Positions 52,553 through 61,484 of a stretch of 64,000 nt of DNA are shown here, piece by piece (the stretch's first letter is position 1; the number at the start of each line of letters is the position of its first letter). The DNA is from Faecalibacillus faecis (GTDB lineage: Bacteria; Bacillota_I; Bacilli_A; Erysipelotrichales; Coprobacillaceae): positions 32,793 through 96,792 of the forward strand of contig NZ_PYLP01000008.1 of assembly GCF_003024675.1 (NCBI RefSeq), in the 5' to 3' direction. Under the pieces are notes generated by a model that was not told where the DNA came from, did not search any database, and was given only the letters and a program-made list of their open reading frames with translations. Made by a program: the position numbers and the translations under genes.

Positions 52553-53920
52553 TTATTCTTTAATTAAATCATATATTGCTTTTGCAAAGATTTCTGTTGA
52601 TTTTAATAAAGAATCAACTTTAATATTTTCATTATTACCATGAATGGCATTATCTTCACCTTTAAATTCACACCCAAAGGCAACACAATTTGGCATTGAT
52701 TTAGCGTAAGTTCCGCCACCAATAGCTTGAGGAGCACTTGTTGTATCTCCTGAAACTTCTACATAAGCTTTGTGAAGTTTTTGAATAAGTTCACTGTTTG
52801 GGTCAACATATAAAGGTTCGTGAATATCACTTTCTAAAGTTAAACCATAAGAATGACATAATTCTTCAACATCATCAGCCATTTTCTTTAAATCAATTTC
52901 ATGAGGGCAACGTAAATCCAATTCAATTTCAGCTTTTTCTTTGACATAACGAACAACACCTAAGTTCATTGTTAATTTACCCATAAGTCCTTCATGATTG
53001 ATTTGTAAACCTTTTCCATCATAATCATTTAAGTAAGTTGCTATAAAGTGAACAAGTTTATTATTAATGATACTATCTAAGTAAGTTGCAAGTAAGCTTA
53101 CTGCATTAATACCTTCTTCTGGTAAAGAAGCATGTGCACTTTTTCCTTTTAAGATAAGCTTAGTACAATTTCCTTCTTCTTCAATAACACCTGTTACATG
53201 ATTCTTTTCTAAAAATTCTTTAAAAGAAGCTTCATATTGTTTATGATTCCCTTCAATGATTGCTTCACATTTTTCTGGAACGATATTTACACGATCTCCA
53301 GCGACCATTGCGACTAGACCATCCTTTTTAACATCACCTTTAATGTCAAAACGAACAATTCCTTTTTCTCCATAAACAACAGGAAATTCAGCATCTGGGG
53401 TAAATCCCATTGATGGGAATGGATTATTTTGGAAGTAATGGGCAACGCACGAAGAACCACGCTCTTCATCACAACCAAAGATGACACGAATTTTCTTTTT
53501 AACCGGTAAGTTTAAATCATGAATGATTTTTGCAGCATAGTACCCAGCAAGAAGCGGTCCTTTATCATCGGCTACACCACGACCATAAAGTTTATCATTG
53601 ACTTGGACTACTTTAAATGGATCACTGTTCCATCCAACTTCATTAACAGGAACAACGTCTAAATGTCCTAGAATTCCAAAACTTTCTTCTTGATCACCGA
53701 TATCGATATGTCCTGCATAGCCATGTTCATCATAAGTAACAAAACCATCGCGTTTTCCAATTTCTAACATGGCATCAAGAGCATTACGGCAAGCTTTACC
53801 ATAGGGTTGGTTTTCACCTGCTGTTTTTTCATCGTAAACAGAAGGGATAGCGCATAACGTTTCGATATCTTGAATTAGCTGATCCTTTCTTTTTTCAACT
53901 TCTTCTTTAAAGTTAATCAT
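52553..53920 (-). CDS. pepV: Dipeptidase PepV (M20 metallopeptidase)
   Basis: Cytosolic Zn-dependent dipeptidase for Xaa-Xaa and beta-Ala substrates. Metal and catalytic residues appear in order: GHLDVVPV (His, Asp), GVADDKGP (bridging Asp), GCDEERGS (catalytic Glu and metal Glu), PDAEFPV (Asp) and NAIHGNNE near the C-terminus (His). Length 455. The frame opens at 53950, but ATG 53920 behind GAGGTGA gives a normal start. A TATAAT-like box lies upstream. Monocistronic. Confidence 0.94.
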   Translation of the reverse strand: MINFKEEVEKRKDQLIQDIETLCAIPSVYDEKTAGENQPYGKACRNALDAMLEIGKRDGFVTYDEHGYAGHIDIGDQEESFGILGHLDVVPVNEVGWNSDPFKVVQVNDKLYGRGVADDKGPLLAGYYAAKIIHDLNLPVKKKIRVIFGCDEERGSSCVAHYFQNNPFPSMGFTPDAEFPVVYGEKGIVRFDIKGDVKKDGLVAMVAGDRVNIVPEKCEAIIEGNHKQYEASFKEFLEKNHVTGVIEEEGNCTKLILKGKSAHASLPEEGINAVSLLATYLDSIINNKLVHFIATYLNDYDGKGLQINHEGLMGKLTMNLGVVRYVKEKAEIELDLRCPHEIDLKKMADDVEELCHSYGLTLESDIHEPLYVDPNSELIQKLHKAYVEVSGDTTSAPQAIGGGTYAKSMPNCVAFGCEFKGEDNAIHGNNENIKVDSLLKSTEIFAKAIYDLIKE

Positions 53921-54021
53921 TTTAAAATCACCTCGAATAATATTATACATTTTTCGTAATAATTTTTAAACAATTTTGATAAAATAATGTTATGATAGAA
54001 ACAGTATAGGGAGGAATGTTT

Positions 54022-54432
54022 ATGGAAAATATAAGATTTCACATTACTGTTAAGGGAATTGTCATTTATCATCAAAAAGTTTTATTGATGAAAAGGGTAA
54101 GACCTTCAACAGATGGACTCGGTTATTGGGAACTTCCTGGTGGTGGTTTGGAATATGGGGAAACACCAAACGACGCTTTAAAAAGAGAACTTAAGGAAGA
54201 AACGGGTTTATTAATCGATGTGGTTAAACCAGCGTATACATTTACTAAAATTAGGGAAGATTATCAGACTGTAGGAATTGGTTATTTAGCATATAGTCAT
54301 GATGATCAAGTAACGATTTCTTTTGAACATACGGATTATAAGTGGTGTCCAATAGATGAATTAAAAGAGTATTTATGTGATGAAATCTATCAAGATATCG
54401 TTAATACATTAAAGGAATTTAAAAATATTTAA
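54022..54432 (+). CDS. Nudix hydrolase
   Basis: Small pyrophosphohydrolase of 136 residues. The Nudix box is intact: GGGLEYGETPNDALKREL followed by KEETG. The N-terminus (RFHITVKGIVIYHQKVLLMKR, one strand-loop-strand unit) is typical of ADP-ribose/MutT-like members, but the substrate cannot be assigned. ATG 54016 is too close to GGGAGG; ATG 54022 is seven bases away and preferred. tex follows ten bases later. Confidence 0.9.
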   Translation: MENIRFHITVKGIVIYHQKVLLMKRVRPSTDGLGYWELPGGGLEYGETPNDALKRELKEETGLLIDVVKPAYTFTKIREDYQTVGIGYLAYSHDDQVTISFEHTDYKWCPIDELKEYLCDEIYQDIVNTLKEFKNI

Positions 54433-54442
54433 AGAGGTTAGT

Positions 54443-56581
54443 ATGAATCAAGAAATTATTAAAACAATTAGTCAAGAATTAAATGTCGGTGTACATCAAA
54501 TAGAAGCGGTATTATCTCTTTTAGAAGAAGGCAATACCGTTCCTTTTATTGCGCGTTATCGCAAGGAAAAAACAGGAGCCCTTGATGAAGATCAAATACG
54601 TACAATTGATAAATATTATCAATATCAAGTAAATCTTTTAAAAAGAAAAGAAGATGTTATTCGTTTAATTGAAGAAAAAGGAATGCTTAATGTACAATTA
54701 AAACAAGATATTTTAAAAGCAACACAATTAAGTGAAGTAGAAGATCTTTATCGTCCTTATAAAGAAAAAAGAAAAACAAAAGCGACAGCTGCTAAGGCAA
54801 AAGGATTAGAACCTTTATCAAAATGGATTCTTTCTTATAAAACAGGTGATCTTTTAGTAGAATCTAAAAAGTATTTAAATGAGGATGTTACAAGTGAAGA
54901 AGAAGCTATTCAAGGCGCTTTAGATATTATTGCTGAAGATATTGCGGATAACATCAAATATCGCAAATTCTTAAAAGATATGCTTTATAAAGGTGGTATT
55001 TTAACAACAAAAGAAAAGAAAAAACATGAAGATGAAAATAAAGTTTATGAAATGTATTATGATTATCATGAAAAAGTTAAAACTTTAGTATCTCATCGTA
55101 TCCTTGCTATCAATCGTGCTGAAAAAGAAAAAGTCATCACAGTTAGTATTGAAGGAGATAAAGACTATTATCTTCAATATATTGTACGTGGTGTTACTAA
55201 AAATAAAGAAACAGCTATGTTGCCTTATATTCAAAAAGCAGTAGAAGATAGTTATCAAAGATTACTTTTCCCTTCTATTGAAAGAGAAATAAGAAAAGAA
55301 CTCACAGAAAAAGCGAATGAACAAGCTTTAAAAGTTTTCTCGGTCAACTTAGAAAATCTTTTATTACAAGCACCTTTAAAAAATAAAATGGTTTTAGGTG
55401 TTGATCCCGCTTATCGTACAGGATGTAAACTTGCAGTCGTTGATCAAACAGGAAAAGTCTTGCATATAGATAAAGTCTTTATTACTTTACCTAAAGATAA
55501 TTATGATAAAGATATTAAGATTTTATTAGATATTATTCAAAAATATCATATTGAAATCATTGCCATTGGTAATGGAACAGCTTCAAGAGAATCAGAAGCA
55601 TTTATCGCTAAATTGATTCAAGAACATCATTTAAATGTTGAATTTGCGATTATTTCTGAAGCAGGAGCTTCAGTTTATTCAGCAAGTCAAATCGCTAAAG
55701 AAGAATTTCCAGATTATCACGTTGAAGAAAGATCAGCAGTTTCCATTGCTAGACGTTTACAAGATCCTTTAGCAGAACTTGTTAAAATTGAGCCAAAAGC
55801 AATTTCAGTGGGTCAATATCAACATGATATTCCTGAAAAAGATTTAGAAGAACAACTTGATTTCGTAGTAGAAAAAACAGTCAATAATGTTGGAGTTGAT
55901 ATTAATACAGCTTCAAAATCGCTTTTAAAGTATGTATCAGGTTTAAATGCAGGTGTAGCTCAACAAATTGTTTTATATCGTAATGAATTTGGTAAGTTTA
56001 ATAATCGTCAAGAAATTAAAAAAGTTAAAAAACTAGGTGAAAAAACATATACACAAGCTATTGGTTTTTTACGTATTTTAGATGGTAATCAACCTCTTGA
56101 TGCCACAGCCATCCATCCTGAAAACTATCAACAAGCACTTGCTTTGCTTCAATCATGCCATTTATCGCTTAATGATTTAGGAACAGATGCTTTAAAAGAA
56201 AAAATATTAAAAATTAATAAAAAAGAAGTTATAGAAACATTAAAAATAGACCAATATACATTAGATGATATTATTGATTGTCTTATTAAACCAAATCGTT
56301 CAATTCGCGATCAATATCAAACACCATTATTAAAAAAAGATATTCTTCATATTGAAGATCTAAAACCAGGAATGGTTTTAGAAGGAACGGTAAGAAATGT
56401 TGTTGATTTTGGAGCGTTTATTGATATTGGTTTAAAGAATGATGGTTTAGTGCATATTTCTAAAATGTCAAAACAAAGAATTAAACATCCATTAGATGTT
56501 TTAAGTATTGGAGATATTGTAGAAGTTAATGTCATCGATGTTGACTTAAAGAAAAATAGAGTAAGTTTAAGTATGATCTAG
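54443..56581 (+). CDS. tex: Tex RNA-binding transcription accessory protein
   Basis: Conserved nucleic-acid-binding protein homologous to Spt6, thought to influence transcription. An N-terminal helical Tex domain (VPFIARYRKEKTGALDEDQ), a YqgF/RNase H-like domain with GVDPAYRTGCKLAVVD, helix-hairpin-helix repeats (VGVDINTASKSLLKYVSGL), and a C-terminal S1 domain (about 635-712: EGTVRNVVDFGAFIDIG). Length 712 is complete. AGAGGTTAG precedes the ATG; a lipoprotein gene follows eight bases after the stop. Confidence 0.95.
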   Translation: MNQEIIKTISQELNVGVHQIEAVLSLLEEGNTVPFIARYRKEKTGALDEDQIRTIDKYYQYQVNLLKRKEDVIRLIEEKGMLNVQLKQDILKATQLSEVEDLYRPYKEKRKTKATAAKAKGLEPLSKWILSYKTGDLLVESKKYLNEDVTSEEEAIQGALDIIAEDIADNIKYRKFLKDMLYKGGILTTKEKKKHEDENKVYEMYYDYHEKVKTLVSHRILAINRAEKEKVITVSIEGDKDYYLQYIVRGVTKNKETAMLPYIQKAVEDSYQRLLFPSIEREIRKELTEKANEQALKVFSVNLENLLLQAPLKNKMVLGVDPAYRTGCKLAVVDQTGKVLHIDKVFITLPKDNYDKDIKILLDIIQKYHIEIIAIGNGTASRESEAFIAKLIQEHHLNVEFAIISEAGASVYSASQIAKEEFPDYHVEERSAVSIARRLQDPLAELVKIEPKAISVGQYQHDIPEKDLEEQLDFVVEKTVNNVGVDINTASKSLLKYVSGLNAGVAQQIVLYRNEFGKFNNRQEIKKVKKLGEKTYTQAIGFLRILDGNQPLDATAIHPENYQQALALLQSCHLSLNDLGTDALKEKILKINKKEVIETLKIDQYTLDDIIDCLIKPNRSIRDQYQTPLLKKDILHIEDLKPGMVLEGTVRNVVDFGAFIDIGLKNDGLVHISKMSKQRIKHPLDVLSIGDIVEVNVIDVDLKKNRVSLSMI

Positions 56582-56589
56582 GTGATGGA

Positions 56590-57261
56590 GTGGCAAGAAT
56601 CATTACAGTTATTTTATGTTTATTATTAACAGGGTGTCAAAGACAAGAAACACAGGTTTCTACTAGTGAAGATAATTTTACTTATCAGGAAATTGAAAAG
56701 TACTTTAAAGAATTTCAAACAGGAGATCTTATTAATATTGAAAACAGTCATTATATTTCAAATCTTGCAATACCAGGAAGATGGAAACATACCCTTATTT
56801 ATTTAGGAACAGAAGCTCAAGTTCAAAAAATGATTTCGAAAGAAAGTCGCTATTATCAAAAAATAATGGAAATGTATTTAGATAAAGATGAAGTCGTAGT
56901 TTTAGATGCCAATGTTGGTGGTGTGCAATTACGCTATTTTAAACAAATGGCCAATCTTAAAGATGAATCTTATCTTAAATCGATGGTGTGTTATCGTTTT
57001 GTAAAAGAAAAAGAATTTATTAACCAATTTATTGAAAATGCATTAAGTTATTTGCATACACCTTATGATTATGAAATGGATTCAACAAATGATCAAAAGC
57101 TTTATTGTAGTGAACTTGTTGTTTGGAGTTTAAAAAAAATGAATATTGAATTTTCGCAGAATACAAAGCTTTTTCAATATACAATTATTTCTCCAACAGA
57201 TTTAATCACAGACTTAAAAAGACAAAAAATGATTAAAAAAGTATTAATTTTAGAACAATAA
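56590..57261 (+). CDS. Lipoprotein with YiiX-like NlpC/P60 papain-fold domain
   Basis: A short signal with lipobox LLLTGCQRQ (Cys at about 16) predicts membrane anchoring on the outer face. The rest resembles the YiiX/YebB permuted NlpC/P60 family: TGDLINIENS, then WKHTLIYLG with the likely catalytic His, and KLYCSELVVWSL with the likely nucleophile Cys, in permuted order. Possible role in cleaving peptides or acyl groups at the cell surface. GTG 56590 follows GGTGATGGA directly after tex and is the only good start. Length 223. Confidence 0.82.
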   Translation: MARIITVILCLLLTGCQRQETQVSTSEDNFTYQEIEKYFKEFQTGDLINIENSHYISNLAIPGRWKHTLIYLGTEAQVQKMISKESRYYQKIMEMYLDKDEVVVLDANVGGVQLRYFKQMANLKDESYLKSMVCYRFVKEKEFINQFIENALSYLHTPYDYEMDSTNDQKLYCSELVVWSLKKMNIEFSQNTKLFQYTIISPTDLITDLKRQKMIKKVLILEQ

Positions 57262-57263
57262 TG

Positions 57264-57292
57264 TTGTCTAGATAAGTAAGTTGATGTAAAAT
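57264..57292 (+). promoter_or_regulatory. Promoter of the second cold-shock gene
   Basis: TTGTCT (57264-57269), 17-bp spacer, TAAAAT (57287-57292), about 34 bases before the ATG. Confidence 0.55.
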
Positions 57293-57326
57293 AATAAGTA
57301 GATATAAAAAAGAAGGAGAAATTTTC

Positions 57327-57536
57327 ATGGCTATTGGTATTGTAAAGAATTTTAACAAAGATAAAGGATTCGGATTTATTAATATGGAAGGAGAAGATCG
57401 TGACATTTTCTTCCATTATTCTCAAATCGTTCAAGAAGGATTCAAAACTGTTGATCCAGGACAAAAAGTAGAATTTGAACTAGTTGAAGGTGATCGTGGT
57501 CTTCAAGCACACCAAGTTGTTAAAATTACAGAATAA
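57327..57536 (+). CDS. csp: Cold-shock protein, second copy
   Basis: Sixty-nine-residue OB-fold RNA chaperone. RNP1 KGFGFI and RNP2 DIFFHYSQI are intact. The start [14 protein letters not shown] is a variant of the usual MxGxVKWF, with Asn in place of the conserved Trp of RNP-adjacent VKWF, so stacking with nucleic acid may differ from the first copy. AAGAAGGAG precedes the ATG; a terminator follows. Confidence 0.92.
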   Translation: MAIGIVKNFNKDKGFGFINMEGEDRDIFFHYSQIVQEGFKTVDPGQKVEFELVEGDRGLQAHQVVKITE

Positions 57537-57560
57537 GGACTTAGTCCTTTTTCTTTTTGT
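57535..57560 (+). terminator. Terminator of the second csp
   Basis: AAGGAC (57535-57540), loop TTA, GTCCTT (57544-57549), then a T-rich run. Confidence 0.8.
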
Positions 57561-57590
57561 TTTTTTTGGTATAATAGCTTTGGTGATTTT

Positions 57591-58451
57591 ATGAACAATA
57601 CAAAAAAAGGAATGTTTTGTATCCTTTGTGCGGCTTTTTTCTTTGCAAGTATGAATGTTTGTGTAAAACTTGCAGGAAACTTGCCTTCTATTCAAAAAAG
57701 CTTTTTTCGTAATTTAATTGCAGCTTTATTTGCACTTATCATTCTATTGAAAAATAAAGAAGAAATATCTTACCAAAAGAAAGATCTTCCAATGTTGCTG
57801 TTGCGCTCTGTTTTTGGAACAATAGGAATTTTATGTAATTTCTATGCGGTCGACCATCTACTTGTTTCAGATGCTTCGATGCTTAACAAACTTTCACCTT
57901 TCTTTGTGATTATTTTTTCTTCCTTGTTTTTAAAGGAAAAAGCCAATTTTATTCAAAAATTGACAATTGTGATTGCTTTTATTGGAAGTTTATTTGTGAT
58001 TAAGCCATCCATCAACTTTGTAAGTAATATGAACTCTTTTATTGGAGTCATGGGAGCGATGACGGCAGGAATTGCTTATACATGTGTTAGACAACTGGGA
58101 AAACAAGGTGTTGTAGGTGCTAAAATTGTCTTTTTCTTTTCTTGCTTTTCATGTTTATCGGTTGTGCCTTATTTGTTTTTTAATTATCAACCAATGTCTA
58201 TGCAACAAGTTTTTTATTTATTAATGGCAGGACTTATGGCAGCGGGTGGACAATTTTCTATAACTAGTGCCTATACGTATGCCCCGGCTAAAGAAATATC
58301 GGTTTATGATTATACACAGGTTCTCTTTGCAGCTGTTTTAGGATTTGTTTTCTTAAAGCAAGTTCCAGATGTTTATAGCTTGGTAGGATATGTCATTATT
58401 ATTGGAGTTGCTTTTTGGAATTTTCAAAGACAAAAAAAGATACAAAATTAA
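57591..58451 (+). CDS. EamA/DMT-family transporter
   Basis: Ten-helix drug/metabolite transporter with two EamA repeats. Repeat 1 starts ILCAAFFFASMNVCVKLAG and ends near IKPSINF; repeat 2 covers the second half (GGQFSITSAYTYAPAKEISVYDY). Length 286. GGTGATTTT precedes the ATG. Substrate unknown; such proteins usually export metabolites or amino acids. Bounded by terminators on both sides. Confidence 0.9.
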   Translation: MNNTKKGMFCILCAAFFFASMNVCVKLAGNLPSIQKSFFRNLIAALFALIILLKNKEEISYQKKDLPMLLLRSVFGTIGILCNFYAVDHLLVSDASMLNKLSPFFVIIFSSLFLKEKANFIQKLTIVIAFIGSLFVIKPSINFVSNMNSFIGVMGAMTAGIAYTCVRQLGKQGVVGAKIVFFFSCFSCLSVVPYLFFNYQPMSMQQVFYLLMAGLMAAGGQFSITSAYTYAPAKEISVYDYTQVLFAAVLGFVFLKQVPDVYSLVGYVIIIGVAFWNFQRQKKIQN

Positions 58452-58476
58452 AAAATGTCCGTGCTGGACATTTTTT
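58450..58476. terminator. Bidirectional terminator between the DMT and PPi-PFK genes
   Basis: AAAAAATGTCC, loop GTGCT, GGACATTTTTT. Confidence 0.9.
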
Positions 58477-59712
58477 CTATTTTTCTAAATGTTTACAACT
58501 GTAATAAGAAGGAATACCATCTTTATAAGTCACATGCACTTCTCCTTGAATAAGAGGATAGAGGTAATCATAAAGTTCTTGAGTAATATCATTTCCTTCT
58601 TTATTGATCCATTCTACAGGAATTTTTTGTTCATAATTGGCAACTTCTCTTACATCGGTAGAAATGTAATCAATTTCATATGGATGGTTTGATAAACGTT
58701 TAAATCCCATTACATGCCCAGAAATATTTTCTAGAGCTTTATCAATAGCTTTAGAGCCAATGACAAATGATTCATTTAAATCGGTTTTACTTCCAATATG
58801 CATAGCACATCTTTGTAAAACATTTAATTCAATACTTCTTACTTTACATCCAAATTCTTTAAAGACTAAAGATTCAAGTAATTTACCTGTTCCTGAATGA
58901 AGGACGTGTCCAAAAGCATCTTTTTTGGCGTATTTACTATCATCATCAAGGAAGTGTCCGTTTTCATCACGAATACCTTCAGATACCGCAATAACAACAC
59001 AGCGTTTTCTTTTCATAACTTCATGGATATCCGCTAAAAATTTATCTTTATTGAAAACAACTTCAGGTAAATAAATTAAATCAGGGGCAACGTTATATTC
59101 GTTTCTCGCTAAAGCTGCAGCCGCTGTTAGCCAACCAGCATTTCTTCCCATGATTTCAATAATTGTAACGGATTGTAATTGATAAATTAAACTATCATGT
59201 ACAACTTCTAAAATAGAAGCAGCAACATATTTAGCAGCAGAACCAAATCCAGGTGTATGATCTGTTCCCATTAAATCATTATCAATTGTTTTAGGAATAC
59301 CGATGAAATGAATATCGCTATTAATATATTTAGCGTAATCATCTAATTTCATAACAGTATCCATAGAATCATTACCACCAATATAGAAAAAGTCAGTAAT
59401 TTCTAATTCTTTTAAGATTTTAAATAATTTAACATAAGTATCTTCATCATCTTGAAAAGTAGGAAGTTTATAACGACAAGAACCTAAATACATGGCAGGT
59501 GTTTGTTTTAAAGCGTTGATTTTATCACCATCATCAAATTCTTCTAATAAGTCCATATATCTTCCTTCTAATAGACCTTTGATACCGTTAATCATCCCAT
59601 AAACATTGTCAAATTCTTCGGATGATTTAGCACGATGAATAATCCCAGCAAGACTAGCATTAATTGCGATTGTGGGTCCTCCAGATTGTCCAATAATACA
59701 GTTTCTTTTCAT
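58477..59712 (-). CDS. pfp: PPi-type 6-phosphofructokinase
   Basis: Phosphofructokinase-fold enzyme of 411 residues that probably uses pyrophosphate and works reversibly. The N-terminal loop is QSGGPTIAINAS. The phosphoryl-donor motif reads YIGGNDSMDT, with Asp where ATP enzymes have Gly104, the change known to select PPi. Asn replaces the preceding Asp, as in a clostridial subgroup. PKTIDNDL has the Lys typical of PPi enzymes, and MGRNAGWL matches the sugar site. ATG 59712 follows AAAAGGAG. It complements the ATP-type pfkA at 29.5 kb. The donor is inferred, not proven. Confidence 0.88.
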   Translation of the reverse strand: MKRNCIIGQSGGPTIAINASLAGIIHRAKSSEEFDNVYGMINGIKGLLEGRYMDLLEEFDDGDKINALKQTPAMYLGSCRYKLPTFQDDEDTYVKLFKILKELEITDFFYIGGNDSMDTVMKLDDYAKYINSDIHFIGIPKTIDNDLMGTDHTPGFGSAAKYVAASILEVVHDSLIYQLQSVTIIEIMGRNAGWLTAAAALARNEYNVAPDLIYLPEVVFNKDKFLADIHEVMKRKRCVVIAVSEGIRDENGHFLDDDSKYAKKDAFGHVLHSGTGKLLESLVFKEFGCKVRSIELNVLQRCAMHIGSKTDLNESFVIGSKAIDKALENISGHVMGFKRLSNHPYEIDYISTDVREVANYEQKIPVEWINKEGNDITQELYDYLYPLIQGEVHVTYKDGIPSYYSCKHLEK

Positions 59713-59762
59713 ATTCTTCTTTATCTCCTTTTAACGAATCTATTTTAACATTTAAAAACATT

Positions 59763-59787
59763 AAAAAAAAGAGCTAGCTCTTTTTTT
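59763..59787. terminator. Bidirectional terminator between pfp and the lipoprotein gene
   Basis: Palindrome GAGCTAGCTC (59771-59780) flanked by an A run and a T run. It contains the stop codon of the lipoprotein gene. Confidence 0.75.
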
Positions 59788-60436
59788 GTCGAATTTTAAA
59801 GAAGATAAGATAAATGATTAAACATCCTAAAAGGAAAAGGGTAATAAAGTAAAGATAAAGTTGTTGATGATTCTTTTTAGAAATAACATGAAAAGATAAA
59901 TCAACTTGATTGATAAAAACATCAAAGAGATTAATAGTAAGCGTGTTATTTAAATATTTTCCGTAATTGCTGTAAGTGATGGTTCCTGGCATAATGACTT
60001 TCATTTGACAAAGAGCATCACTTGAATCAAGGAGCTTTAAAGTGCTTTTATAATGATTGAGTTCACTGATATCTAAAAGAGAGGAATCAATTGAAATAGT
60101 TAAATCATATTGATTTTTTTTCTTTTTTAAGGTGGTGATTTCTTTAGTAAAAGAACTAGGAGCAATGAGTTGGAAACCAACATATTTTTGATTTTTTTGA
60201 GTTTTATTAAGATCATGAATTTCCCATTGTTTAAAAAGATCGTAGGAAGTAATTTGTTTTTTTATTTCTTTAATGTTCATATTGTATTTTTTAAGAGTAT
60301 CTTCTTCAATACAAAATTCGGTTTCAAGTTTAGGTGAAGTTGTTTTTGAATAATCTAACAAAAGAGTACATTCAACACACCCTGTTAAAAAGAAAGAAAG
60401 GAAGCAAAGAATAAGTATTTTTGTAAATTTATGCAT
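59774..60436 (-). CDS. Lipoprotein with C-terminal membrane helix (DUF3153/LppM-like?)
   Basis: A signal with lipobox FFLTGCVEC predicts a lipid anchor. About 170 extracellular residues follow, then a C-terminal helix (LYLYFITLFLLGCLIIYLIF) and a basic cytoplasmic tail. This N-lipid plus C-helix layout and the TGCVECTLLLDY start resemble DUF3153/LppM-type proteins, a weak match. ATG 60436 is five bases from GGAGG; the frame extends to 60514 without support. It lies head-to-head with the flavodoxin-like gene. Function unknown. Confidence 0.75.
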   Translation of the reverse strand: MHKFTKILILCFLSFFLTGCVECTLLLDYSKTTSPKLETEFCIEEDTLKKYNMNIKEIKKQITSYDLFKQWEIHDLNKTQKNQKYVGFQLIAPSSFTKEITTLKKKKNQYDLTISIDSSLLDISELNHYKSTLKLLDSSDALCQMKVIMPGTITYSNYGKYLNNTLTINLFDVFINQVDLSFHVISKKNHQQLYLYFITLFLLGCLIIYLIFFKIRQKKS

Positions 60437-60557
60437 AGAAACCTCCAAGTAAGTCTTATTATTTAAAAATAGATTTGTTATAATTATTAACAGAAATAGA
60501 GTATTTAAATACATTTTTAGTTCATATTTCTATTATAAAATAAAAATGGTGGTAAAA

Positions 60558-60980
60558 ATGAAAATTGATATTGTTTGTACAACAAAATCTAAATATATAA
60601 AATGTGTTGCTGATGAAATGGCACGCTGGGTAAAAACTTATGTGCATGATTTGAAAGATTATCATGAAAATGAGTGTGTTGATTTATTAGTGATTGGTTT
60701 TGATGATACGTTGTTTGAAGATAAAGAACTTTTAAATTTTATTCAATCACTTAATCGTCAAAAGATAAAAAATGTTGCTTTAATCAATTGTTTTTATATC
60801 AATAATAAACAGCTTATGAAGATTATAAAACTCTGCCAGGATCAACAACTTCCATTGATGAGGGAACAATATACCTTTAAGATGTCTTTTGATCAAAGAA
60901 AAGAAATTAATCCTCTTATTATTGATAATGCTAGGCTTTATATAGAAGATATGGTAAATGTTATACGAAATTATTATTAG
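60558..60980 (+). CDS. Flavodoxin-like fold protein, unknown
   Basis: One hundred and forty residues with an alternating beta/alpha pattern. MKIDIVCTTKSKYIKCVADEM begins as a flavodoxin would, with TTKSKY in the place of the phosphate-binding T/SxTGxT loop, and VDLLVIGFDDTLF follows. The loop is degenerate, so FMN binding is uncertain. ATG 60558 follows GGTGG; the in-frame ATG 60546 is less well placed. Divergent from the lipoprotein gene and closed by a terminator before the glnK promoter. Confidence 0.72.
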   Translation: MKIDIVCTTKSKYIKCVADEMARWVKTYVHDLKDYHENECVDLLVIGFDDTLFEDKELLNFIQSLNRQKIKNVALINCFYINNKQLMKIIKLCQDQQLPLMREQYTFKMSFDQRKEINPLIIDNARLYIEDMVNVIRNYY

Positions 60981-61000
60981 GAGCGAGGCTCCTTTTTTAT
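60979..61000 (+). terminator. Terminator of the flavodoxin-like gene
   Basis: AGGAGC (60979-60984), loop GAG, GCTCCT (60988-60993), T run; the stop codon abuts the stem. Confidence 0.85.
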
Positions 61001-61042
61001 TTTCTTACTGTAATAAAAAAATATTAAATTAATAAAATTATA

Positions 61043-61071
61043 TTGACTATAATTTATCACTATGATATATT
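61043..61071 (+). promoter_or_regulatory. Promoter of glnK-amtB
   Basis: TTGACT (61043-61048), 17-bp spacer, extended -10 TGA-TATATT (hexamer 61066-61071). Leader of about 47 bases. Confidence 0.72.
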
Positions 61072-61124
61072 CTTATCAAGATTTCTAAAAGGGAATGGAA
61101 ATCAATTAAAAAGGGGGAAAACTT

Positions 61125-61463
61125 ATGAAAAAACTTGAAATCATTATTAGACCAGAAAAGTTAGAAGATTTAAAAGATATTTTAACAGTTTCTGGGGTAA
61201 CAGGGATGATGATTTCCAATATTATGGGGTTTGGAAATCAAATGGGTTATACACATCAATATCGAGGTGTCACATATTCTGTTAATCTTGTTTCAAAGTT
61301 AAGGGTTGAAACAGTTGTTAAAGATGAAATAGTTCAAGAGATTATTGATAAAGTAACAAAAACTTTATCAAGTGGAAACGTAGGAGATGGAAAAATCTTT
61401 GTTTATCCAGTCGAAGAAGCAATTCGTATTCGTACAGGAGAAACAGGAGAAAACGCATTATAA
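61125..61463 (+). CDS. glnK: PII nitrogen-signalling protein GlnK
   Basis: Trimeric PII sensor of 2-oxoglutarate and ATP/ADP that blocks the AmtB channel. The T-loop is complete: GFGNQMGYTHQYRGVTY with the Tyr residues used for modification or AmtB contact in relatives. The B-loop GNVGDGKIFVYPVEEAIRIRTGE is typical (split here as NVGDGKIFVYPV and EEAIRIRTGE). Length 112. AAAGGGGGAAAA precedes the ATG. amtB follows after 21 bases, making the standard glnK-amtB pair. Nitrogen control is probable, but no regulator site was identified. Confidence 0.95.
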   Translation: MKKLEIIIRPEKLEDLKDILTVSGVTGMMISNIMGFGNQMGYTHQYRGVTYSVNLVSKLRVETVVKDEIVQEIIDKVTKTLSSGNVGDGKIFVYPVEEAIRIRTGETGENAL

Positions 61464-61484
61464 AAAATTGAGGGGGATTTTATT

